Shown here one piece after another: positions 54,912 to 64,000 of a stretch of 64,000 nucleotides of DNA; position 1 is the stretch's first letter; each line of letters starts with the position of its first letter. The translations under genes and the position numbers were made by a program. Source of the stretch: Simmondsia chinensis (taxonomy: Eukaryota > Streptophyta > Magnoliopsida > Caryophyllales > Simmondsiaceae); NCBI GenBank assembly GCA_018398585.1, contig JAGTTD010000011.1, positions 19,893,346-19,957,345 on the forward strand, in the 5' to 3' direction. Under the pieces are notes generated by a model, which did not search any database, was not told where the DNA came from, and saw nothing but the letters and a program-made list of their open reading frames with translations.

Positions 54912-55758
54912 ATGGCTAATCTAACAAAGCTTGACTTTACTGCTCTTGATATAAGTGGCAAGAATTATTTGCTTTGGACCCTTGATGCTGAGATTCACCT
55001 TGATGCTATGAATCTCGGAGATACAATTAAAAAGGGTAATAGCGCATCCTTGCAGGATCACGCAAAAGTAATGATATTTCTCAGGCATCATATCCATGAA
55101 GGATTGAAAGCTGAGTATCTTACTGTAAAGGACCCACTTATCCTTTGGTTTAATTTAAAGGAGAGGTTTGATTACCAAAAATATGTGATCCTCCCTAAAG
55201 CTCACTATAAATGGATTCACCTACGGCTGCAGGATTTTAAAACTGTCAGCGAATATAACTCTACGATGTTTAATATTACCTCCCGACTGCAATTATACAG
55301 TAAAAATATTACTGAGGAGGATATGTTGGAAAAAATATTTTCGACTTTCCATGTCTGGAACATGCTCCTGCAGCAGCAATATCGAAAAAGAAACTTTAAA
55401 AAAATACTCAGAGTTAATTCAATGCCTTCTTATTGCTGAATAAAACAATGAATTGTTAATGCCAAATCATAAGTCATGACCAACTGGGTTAGAGCCATTC
55501 TTTGAAGTGAATGCCGCTTCTCAAGAAAATAATACATATAACTGTGGCCGTGGCCATGGTCGTGGTTGCGAACGTGGCCGTAGCCATGGACGTGGTCATG
55601 GTCGTGGACAAGGTAATCAAAATGGACCAAAACCTAAGGGGTCCGTCAATAATAAAGAGAAAAATAAAAGAGAGAAAACCAATTAGCCAAATTCGTCGAA
55701 AGACGCTGAAACAAGTTGTTACCGCTGTGGCACAAAAGGCCACTGGTCGTGTACCTGT
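54912..55758 (+). pseudogene. Nested copia gag with zinc knuckle
   Basis: It starts at ATG 54912 (MANLTKLDF). The copia gag domain occupies about residues 5-150 (WTLDAEIHLDAM, LILWFNLKERFD, LPKAHYKWIHLRLQDF). The frame stops at 55437-55439, near where the gag domain normally ends. A Gly/Arg-rich stretch (GRGHGRG-like, another frame, about 55540-55620) and the zinc knuckle CYRCGTKGHWSCTC at 55717-55758 follow. Gag assembles the particle and binds the RNA. Frame changes separate the three parts. Confidence 0.82.
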
Positions 55759-56103
55759 CGTATGCCTGACCATCTGGTGAAGCTATATCAAGCATCATTG
55801 AAAGGAAAAGAAAAGCTCCCAGAAACAAATTTCGCTGAAGATCATTCTCCACTTGATGTGACACATCTTGATGTCTCTGATTTCTTTGAGGATCCTATTG
55901 GGAGAATTGATCACCTGATAGGCGATGTAAGTGTTAAACTGGAATAAAGTTCTATGTTTTCAGTTATGCCTTTTGTACTAAGTTTGTCCTACTTTTGATG
56001 TAATAATGTAGTTTGGGGCGTGTGTAATAAAAGAATATCTTTTGGTGTTTTATCTTAATGAGTTATTTCCAATAAAACTTTAAATGGAATCCCACTAATA
56101 CAT

Positions 56104-56688
56104 ATGTATTTTTATAGGAACATGGATTTGATCAAAGATGAAGATTTATGTCTAGCAGACAGTGCAACGACACATACTGTCCTCAAAAGTAAAATATATT
56201 TCTCTCAACTACGATTAGCTGAAGCGAATGTTAATACAATATCAGGTGTTTCAAATTTGGTTGAAGGCTCCGAAAGAGCACATGTTATTTTCCCTGAAGG
56301 GACAAAACTAAACATAAACGATGCTCTATTTTCCAGCAGATCACAGAGAAACCTGATCAGTTTTTGAAATATTCGTCGCAACGGTTATCATATTGAGACA
56401 ATAAATGAGGGCGATAAAGAATATCTTTATATTACATTGCTTATTTCAGGAAGAAAGAAAATAGTAAAAAAATTGTCAGCACTTTTTTCTGGGTTATATT
56501 ATACTTACATAAACTCGATTGAATCAAATACAGTGGTTAACCAGAAGTTAACTGATTGCAAAACGTTCACCCTGTGGCATGACCGTTTGGGCCATCTAGG
56601 TGTAACGATGATGAGAAAAATTATTGAAAGTTCTCATGGGAACTCATTAAAGAACCTGAAGATTCTTATTCCTGATGAGATTTCATGA
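56104..56688 (+). pseudogene. Nested copia protease and pre-integrase domain
   Basis: The protease motif CLADSATTHTVL lies near 56150-56190; the DSATTH form is usual in Ale-like elements. SRSQRNLISF ends the first open part with a TGA at 56365-56367. The pre-integrase segment follows (LWHDRLGHLGVTMMRKII, 56571-56625). The frame then enters the 90-bp tandem duplication. Confidence 0.8.
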
Positions 56689-56800
56689 GCTGCCTGTGCT
56701 CAAGGAAAAATTACTGAAAGTCCTCATGGGCACTCATTATAGAACCTGAAGATTCTTTCTCCTGATGAGATTTCATGTGCTGCCTGTGCTCAAGGAAAAA
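56621..56800. repeat. 90-bp tandem duplication in nested copia
   Basis: 56621-56710 and 56711-56800 repeat the same text (TT(A)(T/C)TGAAAG, then GAACCTGAAGATTCTT, then GCTGCCTGTGCTCAAGGAAA) with about eight differences. It is 30 codons long, in frame, and doubles the Cys-containing part of the integrase zinc-binding region. Confidence 0.88.
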
Positions 56801-57597
56801 TGATTACTCGGCCATCCCTAACTAAAATTGGAATTGAATCTCCTAACTTTCTGGAAAGAATACAAGGAGACATATGTGGGCCTATTATTCCATCATGTGG
56901 ACCATTTTGATATTTTATGGCGTTGATAGATGTCTCAACATGTTGGTCACATGCTTGCCTATTACCTACTCACAATGTAGCATTTGCGAGACTCCTTGCA
57001 CAAATAATCCGATTACGAGCTCAATTTTCGGATTACGCGATCCAGAAAATCCATCTTGATAATGCAGAAGAATTTACGGCCAAGCTTTTAATGACTATTG
57101 TATGTCAATTGGGATTACAATTGAGCACCCTGTGGCTCACCAGCATACACAAAATGGTCTTGCAGAATCTCTGATTAAACGTCTGCAGCTAATTGTTAGA
57201 CCATTGCTCATGAAAATAAAGCTGCCTAATTTTGCATGGGGACACGCTATATTGCATGCCGCAGCACTTATTCGTGCTAGGCCAGCTGCTTATCACAAAT
57301 ACTCCCCATTGCAACTTATGTCTTGTTAAGAACCAGATATATCTCATCTACTGATTTTTAGTTGCGCGGTATATGTTCCAATTGCTCCATCCCAGCCCAC
57401 AAAGATGGGTCCCCAAAAAGAGACTGGGAATTTATGTTGGGTTTGAGTCCCCGTCAATTATAAAATATCTTGAACCATTGACTAGAGATATTTTTACTGC
57501 ACGGTTTGCAGATTGTAAATTTGACAAAACAATGTTCCCAGAATTAGGGGGAGAAAAGCTAAAGCTAGAAAAGCGTGAAATAGTGTGGAATGCATAA
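56800..57597 (+). pseudogene. Nested copia integrase
   Basis: GDICGPI and FMALIDVSTCWSHACLL show the first catalytic Asp region, KIHLDNAEEFTA the second, and AHQHTQNGLAESLIKR the Glu. The frames change at about 56910 and 57100. The C-terminal part (GPQRWVPKK-like, LGIYVGFESPSIIKYLEP) follows in 57373-57597. The three acidic residues are all still visible. Confidence 0.82.
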
Positions 57598-57636
57598 TCT
57601 ATATCACATTTTGATCCACGCACGAATCAATATGAA

Positions 57637-58300
57637 ATGGAAGTCCAGAAGATTATCCATTTACAAAATATTATGAATCAATTACCAGATGCATTCGCTG
57701 ACACGAAAAGAGTGACCAAGTCACATGTCCCAGCTATGAATGGCCCCATTCGAATCGATATTCCAAATGAACAGTCTTCTAAGACATTAGCAAATACATT
57801 TACTGCATGCCAAAAGCGTGGTAGACCTGTTGGTTCTAGAGATAAGAATTTAAGAAAGAAAAGAGAGCAACATGAACAAGTTAGCTCCTTTATTAAAACT
57901 CCTGAAGAAAAAACCCTCTGAAGTGGTACAAATGCAAATCCAAGAACAAAAAAAACATAGGGCGAAAGGGCTCCTTGAGGGTATCAAATACCTTATAATT
58001 GTAAAAGTGATGAAAATGTCGAGAATGAAGAAATCTTGATAAACTATGCTATTACTGGCATACGGTGGAATCGAAATGAAACGTTTCTCGATCAAGTGTT
58101 CACATACAATGTGGCCCTAATTTGACCACAGAATGTGAAGATTTTGAGCCTAAATCTCTTCAAGAATGTAAAAGAAGAGATGACTGGCTAAAATGAAAAG
58201 AAGCAATACAGGCGGAGTTAAACTCACTTGCGAAACGTGCAGTTTTTGGATCTGCAGTCCAAACGGCTGAAAACACGAAACCCGTAGGCTACAAATGAGT
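57637..58300 (+). pseudogene. Nested copia linker and RT start
   Basis: This part is broken into short frames. RGRPVGSRDKNLRKK at about 57815-57860 is the basic linker typical before copia RT. TGA at 58297-58299 then interrupts the start of RT (GYK, then VVRKRNEKN). Confidence 0.65.
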
Positions 58301-58301
58301 T

Positions 58302-59759
58302 GTGCGGAAAAGAAATGAAAAGAATAAAGTCGTGAGATATAAAGCACAACTTGTAGCTCAAGGCTTCTCACAAAAGTCAGGAATTGACTATCAAGAGACA
58401 TATTCACCTGTAATGGATGCAATTACATTCAGATTTTTAATAAGCCTGGCAGTCTATGAAAGACTCCACATGCATCTTATGGACGTAGTAACGGATTACG
58501 TATATGGATCACTTGATAATGATATCTTTACGAAAGTCCCTGAAGGGCTACAAATGCTAGAAGCATATTGCTCAAAACCTCGAGAGATGTGTTCAATTAA
58601 ATTACAGAGATCACTGTATGGATTAAAACAATCAGGGCGAATGTGGTACAATCATCTTAGTACATACCTTCTAAAAGAAGGATATGTAAACAATCCAGTT
58701 AGCCCATGTGTTTTTGTTAAGAAATTGAATTATGGATTTGCTATAATAGCAGTTTTTGTTGATGATTTAAACATCGTAGGAACACCTGAAGCGATTAAAC
58801 AAGCTGTTGCATATATGGATAAAGAGTTCGAAATGGAAGATCTAGGAAAGACAAAATATTGTCTTGGCCTACAGATAGAACACTTATCTGATGGAATTTT
58901 AATCCATCAATCTACTTATACAGAAAAAGTGCTTAAACGTTTTTATATGGACAAGGCACATCCGTTGAGCACCCCGATGGTCATTCGATCACTTGATGTG
59001 AATAAGGACATGTTTCGACCTTAAGGGGATGATGAAGAAATTTTTGGCCCTGAAGTGCCATATTTAAGTGCAATAGGTGCACTGATATATCTTGCTAATT
59101 ATACGAGGCCAGATATAGCCTTTTCAGTTAATTTATTGGCAAGATATAGCTCCATGCCTACCCGGAGACATTGGAATGGAATTAAACATATCTTTCGATA
59201 TCTCCGTGGTACATCTGATATGGGATTATACTATCAGAGACAATCAAGTTCGAAATTGGTTGGATATGCAGATGCGGGATATTTATCCGATCCACATAGG
59301 GGCCATTCGCAGACAGGATATTTATTCACCTATGGTGACCCTGCTGTATCTTGGCAATCTACCAAGCAGACAATAGCAGCAACTTCTTCAAATCATGCCG
59401 AAATACTTGCACTTCATGAAGCAAGTAGGGAATGCTTATGGCTGAGATCCCTTATTCAACATGTTCAAGAAGAATGCAGTCTTCCAAAGATCAGGGGGAG
59501 TCTAACAATACTATGTGAAGATAATGCTGCATGTATTGTTCAGATCAAAGGTGGATACATTAAAGGAGATAGAACTAAGCATATCTCACCAAAGTTCTTC
59601 TTTACACATAAACTTCAGAAGATGGGTGAAATTGATGTTCAACAAATTCGCTCAAGTGAGAAACTGGCAGATCTGCTCACAAAAGCATTACCAACAACAA
59701 CATTTGAAAAATTAGTTCATAAGGTTGGTATGCATCGACTCAGAAACGCCCCTTACTAA
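58302..59759 (+). pseudogene. Nested copia reverse transcriptase and RNase H
   Basis: One frame with a single stop at 59022-59024. RT has YKAQLVAQGFSQKSGIDY, MDVVTDYVYGSLDNDIF, RSLYGLKQSGRMWYN and the catalytic FVDDLNIVGT. RNase H has GYADAGYLSDPHRG, GDPAVSWQSTKQTIAATSSN and HAEILALHEASRE, ending KLVHKVGMHRL. The catalytic residues of both appear intact. Together they copy the RNA into DNA and remove the RNA strand. The frame ends 157 bases before the 3' LTR. Confidence 0.88.
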
Positions 59760-59905
59760 TATGTTCACATAAGGGGGAGTTAAATATGAGCTGTACTCTT
59801 TTTCCCTTCACTATGGTTTTTTCCACTGGGTTTTCCTGGCAAGGTTTTTAACGAGGCAGGCGTATTTAGCTTGGACATTGTGTCTCGTTATAACGAAAAA
59901 TATCC

Positions 59906-59915
59906 AAAGGGGGAG
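59906..59915 (+). promoter_or_regulatory. Polypurine tract of nested copia
   Basis: AAAGGGGGAG directly before the 3' LTR. Confidence 0.85.
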
Positions 59916-60338
59916 TGTAGTAAATATTGGATATTTTTCGGGTACAAATTTTAGAGTCGGGCTTGGATATTATCAAATATCATAGAAAATTATAAATTAT
60001 GTAAAATACCTATTTATATATATATAAATGGGTATTTGTATAAGAAGTGACACTTGTCACAACTCTAATAATCTAAGGATGACTCACCCCCACCCCCATT
60101 TCTTTATATATACATACACGCAGTACAAAATCAGGTGTGGGAACAAAAATGAGAAAAGGGAGATTGTGAAGATTGAGAAAGAAAATTGGAGAGAGAGTGA
60201 GTTAAGGCGTTTTGAGAAAAAATAATATAATATTCTCTCGTTCTGATATAAAATATTTGTCATTTTTCTTCAATTATATTTGGGTTTGGTTTTTTATTTT
60301 CTTCCTATAGAGTATAATATCTCTTCAGTTTTATAACA
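59916..60338 (+). repeat. 3' LTR of nested copia
   Basis: 423 bp, TGTAGTAAATATTGG to TTTTATAACA, followed by ATATC. Confidence 0.92.
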
Positions 60339-60343
60339 ATATC

Positions 60344-60478
60344 AAGATTTTAACAACTAATTTAATGTTTACTATATATTTTAAATACAAAAATAAGTAT
60401 ACATATTTGTAGATATTTATATGAAAATAATGAATAAAATAATTTTGTAAATCAATAAAAATATTGTAATTTTCGACA
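60344..60478 (-). repeat. Copia array LTR c, second part
   Basis: It resumes with AAGATTTTAACAACTAATTTAATG as in LTR a and b and ends TTTTCGACA. CATTC follows at 60479-60483. Confidence 0.85.
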
Positions 60479-60534
60479 CATTCAGTTCATGGGGGCATTC
60501 TATTCACGAAAATGTCTTAAAGCATGTTTGGTTC

Positions 60535-61597
60535 TGTAGAGGATAAAAATAAGTAGGTCAATATTAAAATAAAATAACGAGACAATAACGAAAATAAAAT
60601 GTAATTTATTTATTTATTTTCTCTCTTCTCTCTCTCTCTCTCCCACGTGCTCTCTCTCTCCTCATTAAGTATTTTCTCTTTCCTCTCTCCTCTCTCCTCA
60701 AACCCCCCACCATCATCTCCCTCCTCTCTCACCACCTACCGCCGACCTTTCTCCACCATGACCGGCCACCACGACCCGATACTGCCCGACCGCTCGACCC
60801 CGGCTACCGGCACCGGCCGACCTCGCCGGCACTACGACGGTCCTACCGCCCCTTTTCCTCCTCGGTCATCTCTCTCTCCTCACATCTCCCACCATCTCCC
60901 TCTTCCCCACACCAACGACGACCATCACCACCAGTGCCGTCCATGCCTCGACCGCCTGACCTGGCTACCGCCGGGCACCGGTACCACCTCACTCTCTCTC
61001 CCTTACTGCCCAACAACCCTTACCGCCTCCACCTCGGTACCGCCGACCACCTCGGCACCACTACCGCCTCCCTTTCTCACCCGACTACAGCCACCATGAC
61101 CCGGTACCACCTCACTCTCTCTCCTACTGCCTCACCACCTCACCATCTCTCTCTATAAATACCCCATTCTCCCTCTCCTCACACAGGAGGGCACAAGTAG
61201 CCTCCTTTCTCTCTCCTAAGATCCCAACAACACAACAAACCACCTTTCTCTCTCCTCTTACTCAGGCTAAACCCCAGCCACCTTGCTAGCACACCTCCGG
61301 CCATGCGCCGGCCACCTCGCCGGTACGGATTCCGGCCACCAGCTGCCAATGACTCCCTCCGTTTACGATAAGTGTTTATTATTGTTTACTTTACGTTATT
61401 TACTCATCATATATTATTATTATTATGCCTTTACTAACTTAGGCATCGGAGGGGTCTCCCACGGCAAACCCATGGGTCCCTCTAACGGCCTTCTTTATTT
61501 TGTAGGGGAGCCCGGGTTAAACGCGCCAGCAGCTGCCTCCTCAAGTGAGGGTTGAGTCTCGCTCTCATCTAGAACCTAACCAAAAAATCCCGAAACA
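60535..61597 (+). repeat. Solo LTR of the LARD family
   Basis: 1,063 bp, TGTAGAGGATAAAAATAAG to CCCGAAACA, the reverse complement of the LTRs at 14030-15137 and 21073-22167. The duplication GGTTC stands at 60530-60534 and 61598-61602, so it is a complete solo LTR left by LTR-LTR recombination. A TATAAATA box is at 61154-61161. Open frames in its GC-rich middle (60647-61099) are low complexity. Confidence 0.9.
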
Positions 61598-61602
61598 GGT
61601 TC

Positions 61603-62884
61603 ATATAGATTTTCTCTTTTAATCCTAGTTTTATGAAAATTGAATCAAGTAGAAGCAGTTGAAAATAATGGGCCAATGACTTACAAATCAAACAAGATAT
61701 TTAAAAATGTAATGGGTGAAATATAAAAATAGGATTATTGGAACAATAATGTGACTTAAAATGAATTATGGCTACAAATATTTAGAAAGTTGCTTTAACA
61801 TTAATATTTTTCCCCTAAAAATAACAGTATCCTAAAAATATTTCTCCTAATTTTGGCTTCAAAGTGTTGAAAAATAGGCAATATAATTTCTACTGAGATG
61901 AACTTAGTTAAAACTCTCAACAACTCTTTGAAGTTAAAATTCTTAGAAAAACAAAGACCAAGCATTTTAAAAAAAAATGATATGGCATATTTTGAAAAAC
62001 ATGGTAAAATAACATATTAAAGTAAGTATATGGGAACACTTAAGAAAATATCAACCGAACTTATGTTATGAAGTATTGGATTATGATTTCATATAATCCA
62101 ATTTACCCCGCCTGGAATTGACTAACATAATTTCTAATATTATTTTGCCAATTCGACAAGCAAAAATTCCATTTTAAGTTTGTCTTCCAATGGCACAACT
62201 TAATTATACTATGTGTGCGGCTAACTAAAAGAGCTCCATATTTCAAAATTTCCAACATAGTGATAGAATGCATAATTAGATAAAACTAGTATAACCCCGT
62301 GTGATGTACGGTAGATGTTTATATTTTAAAAGAGAGCTCATATGTTATATTGAAATGTTCTCATTGTTTTAAACTTAAATTGTTTTTTTTTTTTTTTTTT
62401 GGCTCCTTATTAGTTGTGGTTAGTGGTGATTTTTTTCACATCAATTAGATTTCAATTATGACTTAAGTTAGTAATAAAAAGGAAAGTTGAATAGTGAAGT
62501 CATGCTATTACTAGGTTTAGGAAATGGAGGGCTTTGGGTGGGAGATTTTTGTAGTAATATAAGTAAAGATTAATGGCATAAGTAAGATACAATTAGTAAC
62601 AATTTCTCTTTAAGAGCAGTAATTTCTTACAAACAAAGGCTGTAAAACTATAATTTCTAGCAAACAGAGGCTGTAAAACTATAATAAATTTATCTGTACT
62701 TTATTACCAAGTTGCCAAACCTCCCACATGGCTTTATATTGACATGTTCTCTTTTAATAACTAGCGCATGAACAGTAGCACCCAAGGTGGGCCGCACCGC
62801 ATGTCTTGAACTTCGGTTCTTAGAGCGGCAAAACGAATAATTTTAGGTTCAGTTTAAATTTTCAATTAGAGTTTGATTTTGGAA

Positions 62885-62886
<2 letters not shown>
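61603..62886. other. AT-rich DNA, no gene seen
   Basis: No coding frame. A motif ACTAGTATAACCCCGTGTGATG at about 62285-62306 is shown here in shortened form (CCCCGTGTGATG) and resembles text seen at some plant Helitron or MITE ends; no second end was established. A poly(T) run is at about 62383-62400. Confidence 0.35.
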
Positions 62887-62887
<1 letters not shown>

Positions 62888-62921
<34 letters not shown>

Positions 62922-62995
62922 GGAGGGATCATAATATCGCCCTAAGGCAAGGAAATGGGGGAAGGGAAGGGCGTTCGAACCCAACTCCTCAAGGA
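62888..62995 (-). mobile_element. Possible SINE with poly(A) tail
   Basis: On the minus strand a B-box-like GGGTTCGAACGC (about 62970-62981) is followed by a CT-rich body and then about 30 A (plus-strand T run 62889-62920). The A-box side is missing, so it would be 5'-truncated. Confidence 0.4.
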
Positions 62996-63084
62996 TCCTC
63001 AATTAGACTCAGACTTTGTTTAAAGCATAGAATTAGAGGCTAGAATTGGGGGCTGAGGCTGACATTGGGGCCCAAAATTTCAAT

Positions 63085-63955
63085 TCTCTTATTTGGTTCA
63101 CCTACTGAAATCGGAATTATAATCTCACTGCCTAATTCTATGAAATTGGATTTTAACCGAAAATCATACTTTTCAGTTCCTTCGGGTTGGGGTAAAAAAT
63201 TGCAATTTCATGTTAACCTATTAAGCTAAAATCCAAAATGACCCCACTGATTAATCCAAATCCAAGATGACTCAAAATCTAAATACTAAGACACAACCTA
63301 GAATTTGACCCGAACCTTGAAATCACCCAACTCAAATGACTTGTACTTGAAATGACCGAAATTATCTTAGCTCAAAGTCTGAAGTGACCCAGTCCGATTG
63401 ACTTGAAACTCAAAATGACTGATCAAATCTAGAAAATGAAACTATCCTACTTCAATATGATGTAGCTGAACTGAAGTGGAAATGATTCGACCGAATTGAC
63501 CTAAAACTTAATACGATCCGTACCCAAAATGACCCGACCAATCTCAAACTCAGTCTAAGATGACTTGAAATTTGAAATGGTACAACTCATTTGTGCCAAA
63601 ACTAAGATGACTAGGGCTTTAAATGGCCTAAATGAACTCAAAGCCAAACATAACTAGCCTGAATCCCGAAAAGACCTAACCCGATTAACTGAAAGTCCGA
63701 GGTAACTTAAACACCAAATGATCTGAAGCGATATTCGACCCATTCGACTCGAAAATCGAATAATTTAAACTCAAAATAAATCACTCCGACTATCATAACT
63801 TGAATGTAATGTAAACCGCTTCGACCAAAATCCAAACATAATTGATTTAAAATTCGAAATACTCCAACTCAATTCACCGAAAAAGCCTTGATAATCCGAA
63901 TCATTATGGAATTATAATTCCAACCTCCAATTCCTTAGATGAACCAAACAATGGA
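63085..63955. mobile_element. Terminal-inverted-repeat element of about 0.87 kb
   Basis: Left text ATTTGGTTCACCTA, then GGAATTATAAT (about 63091-63123), recurs inverted at about 63902-63948 (ATTATAATTCC, then TAGATGAACCAAAC). The interior is a degenerate tandem of short units with AAAATGACCCGA and GACTTGAAA. TTTGGTTC ends are common in PIF/Harbinger and Tourist-like MITEs. The exact ends and duplication are not resolved. Confidence 0.5.
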
Positions 63956-64000
63956 ATTTGAATTCCATCAGAATTAGAATTGGAATTGCAATTCCACAGT

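Larger units (their letters stand above)
54386..60338 (+). mobile_element. Complete copia (Ale/Retrofit-like) nested in LTR c
   Basis: The element is 5,953 bp with LTRs at 54386-54826 and 59916-60338 and the duplication ATATC at 54381-54385 and 60339-60343. The order on the plus strand is 5' LTR, primer site, gag with zinc knuckle, protease, integrase, RT, RNase H, polypurine tract, 3' LTR. The primer site form and the gag start (LTKLDFTALDISGKNY) suggest the Ale/Retrofit lineage. By eye the LTRs differ at roughly 8% of positions, so it is fairly old. Several stops, frame changes and a 90-bp duplication disable it. Confidence 0.92.
42478..60478 (-). mobile_element. Composite copia array: LTR-internal-LTR-internal-LTR
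   Basis: Three LTRs of one family (42478-43174; 48548-49276; 53824-54385 continued at 60344-60478) alternate with two internal regions (43175-48547 and 49277-53823), all on the minus strand. CATTC is found at 42473-42477 and at 60479-60483, only outside the outermost LTRs. A single duplication around the whole array means one original insertion that became a tandem through unequal exchange between LTRs. Both internal regions carry copia order: gag, protease, integrase, RT, RNase H. A RTE LINE end (43866-44394) and a second copia (54386-60338) inserted later. All coding parts are broken. Confidence 0.85.

Noticed and set aside
62268..62765. Helitron with CCCCGTGTGATG end and a CTAG end
   Set aside because: No 5' TC start, 3' hairpin or second copy could be shown.

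Overview
The window looks like plant nuclear DNA, probably a eudicot. It is AT-rich and dominated by LTR retrotransposons of plant type: Ty3 chromoviruses with initiator-tRNA-Met primer sites, Ty1/copia elements and a large non-autonomous LTR element. It also holds an RTE-type LINE end, SINEs related to the Au/TS type, hAT-type MITEs, and one host gene split by a long intron. There is no prokaryotic or organellar signal. No intact element polyprotein was found. Species cannot be named from this sequence.

Layout. 1-1100: C-terminal remnant of a LINE ORF1 that enters from outside the window. 1735-12320: an old LTR element (target duplication CATAA on both sides) with no recognisable genes of its own. 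It hosts a 5.6-kb chromovirus (3716-9276, GTTTC) and, inside its second LTR, a hAT-type MITE (11525-12007, ACTACAAT). 14030-22167: an 8.1-kb LARD-like element (ATTTG) with about 1.1-kb LTRs, a Tat-like primer site and tandem arrays instead of gag-pol. 22173-28700: unclassified DNA with a possible Ty3 LTR fragment, a chimeric 5S-rRNA-headed SINE (23869-24092) and a copia 3' end.

29073-41225 is the only convincing host gene: a two-exon DUF599-family membrane protein of 240 aa. Its single 11.4-kb intron carries a minisatellite, a second chromovirus (31726-37316, TATTG, LTRs differing at about 4 of 341 positions by eye) and a foldback, Mutator-like element (39329-40275). The foldback element in turn carries a second 5S-headed SINE with a perfect 15-bp duplication and a short hAT-like MITE. 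Another hAT-like MITE lies just past the gene.

42478-60478 is an 18-kb composite: LTR, internal, LTR, internal, LTR of one copia family on the minus strand, enclosed by a single CATTC duplication. It therefore looks like one insertion that became a tandem by LTR recombination. An RTE LINE 3' end sits in its first internal region. A complete plus-strand copia (54386-60338, ATATC) sits in its third LTR. A solo LTR of the LARD family (60535-61597, GGTTC) follows, then AT-rich DNA, a possible SINE and a terminal-inverted-repeat element near the window end.

The gene-like pieces work together only as transposon machinery, and almost every copy is broken by stops, frameshifts or catalytic substitutions. 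The most interesting signal is the 5S-headed SINE. Its body and 3' end match the 3' end of the RTE LINE found in the same window, which suggests a Pol III 5S promoter fused to a LINE recognition tail.
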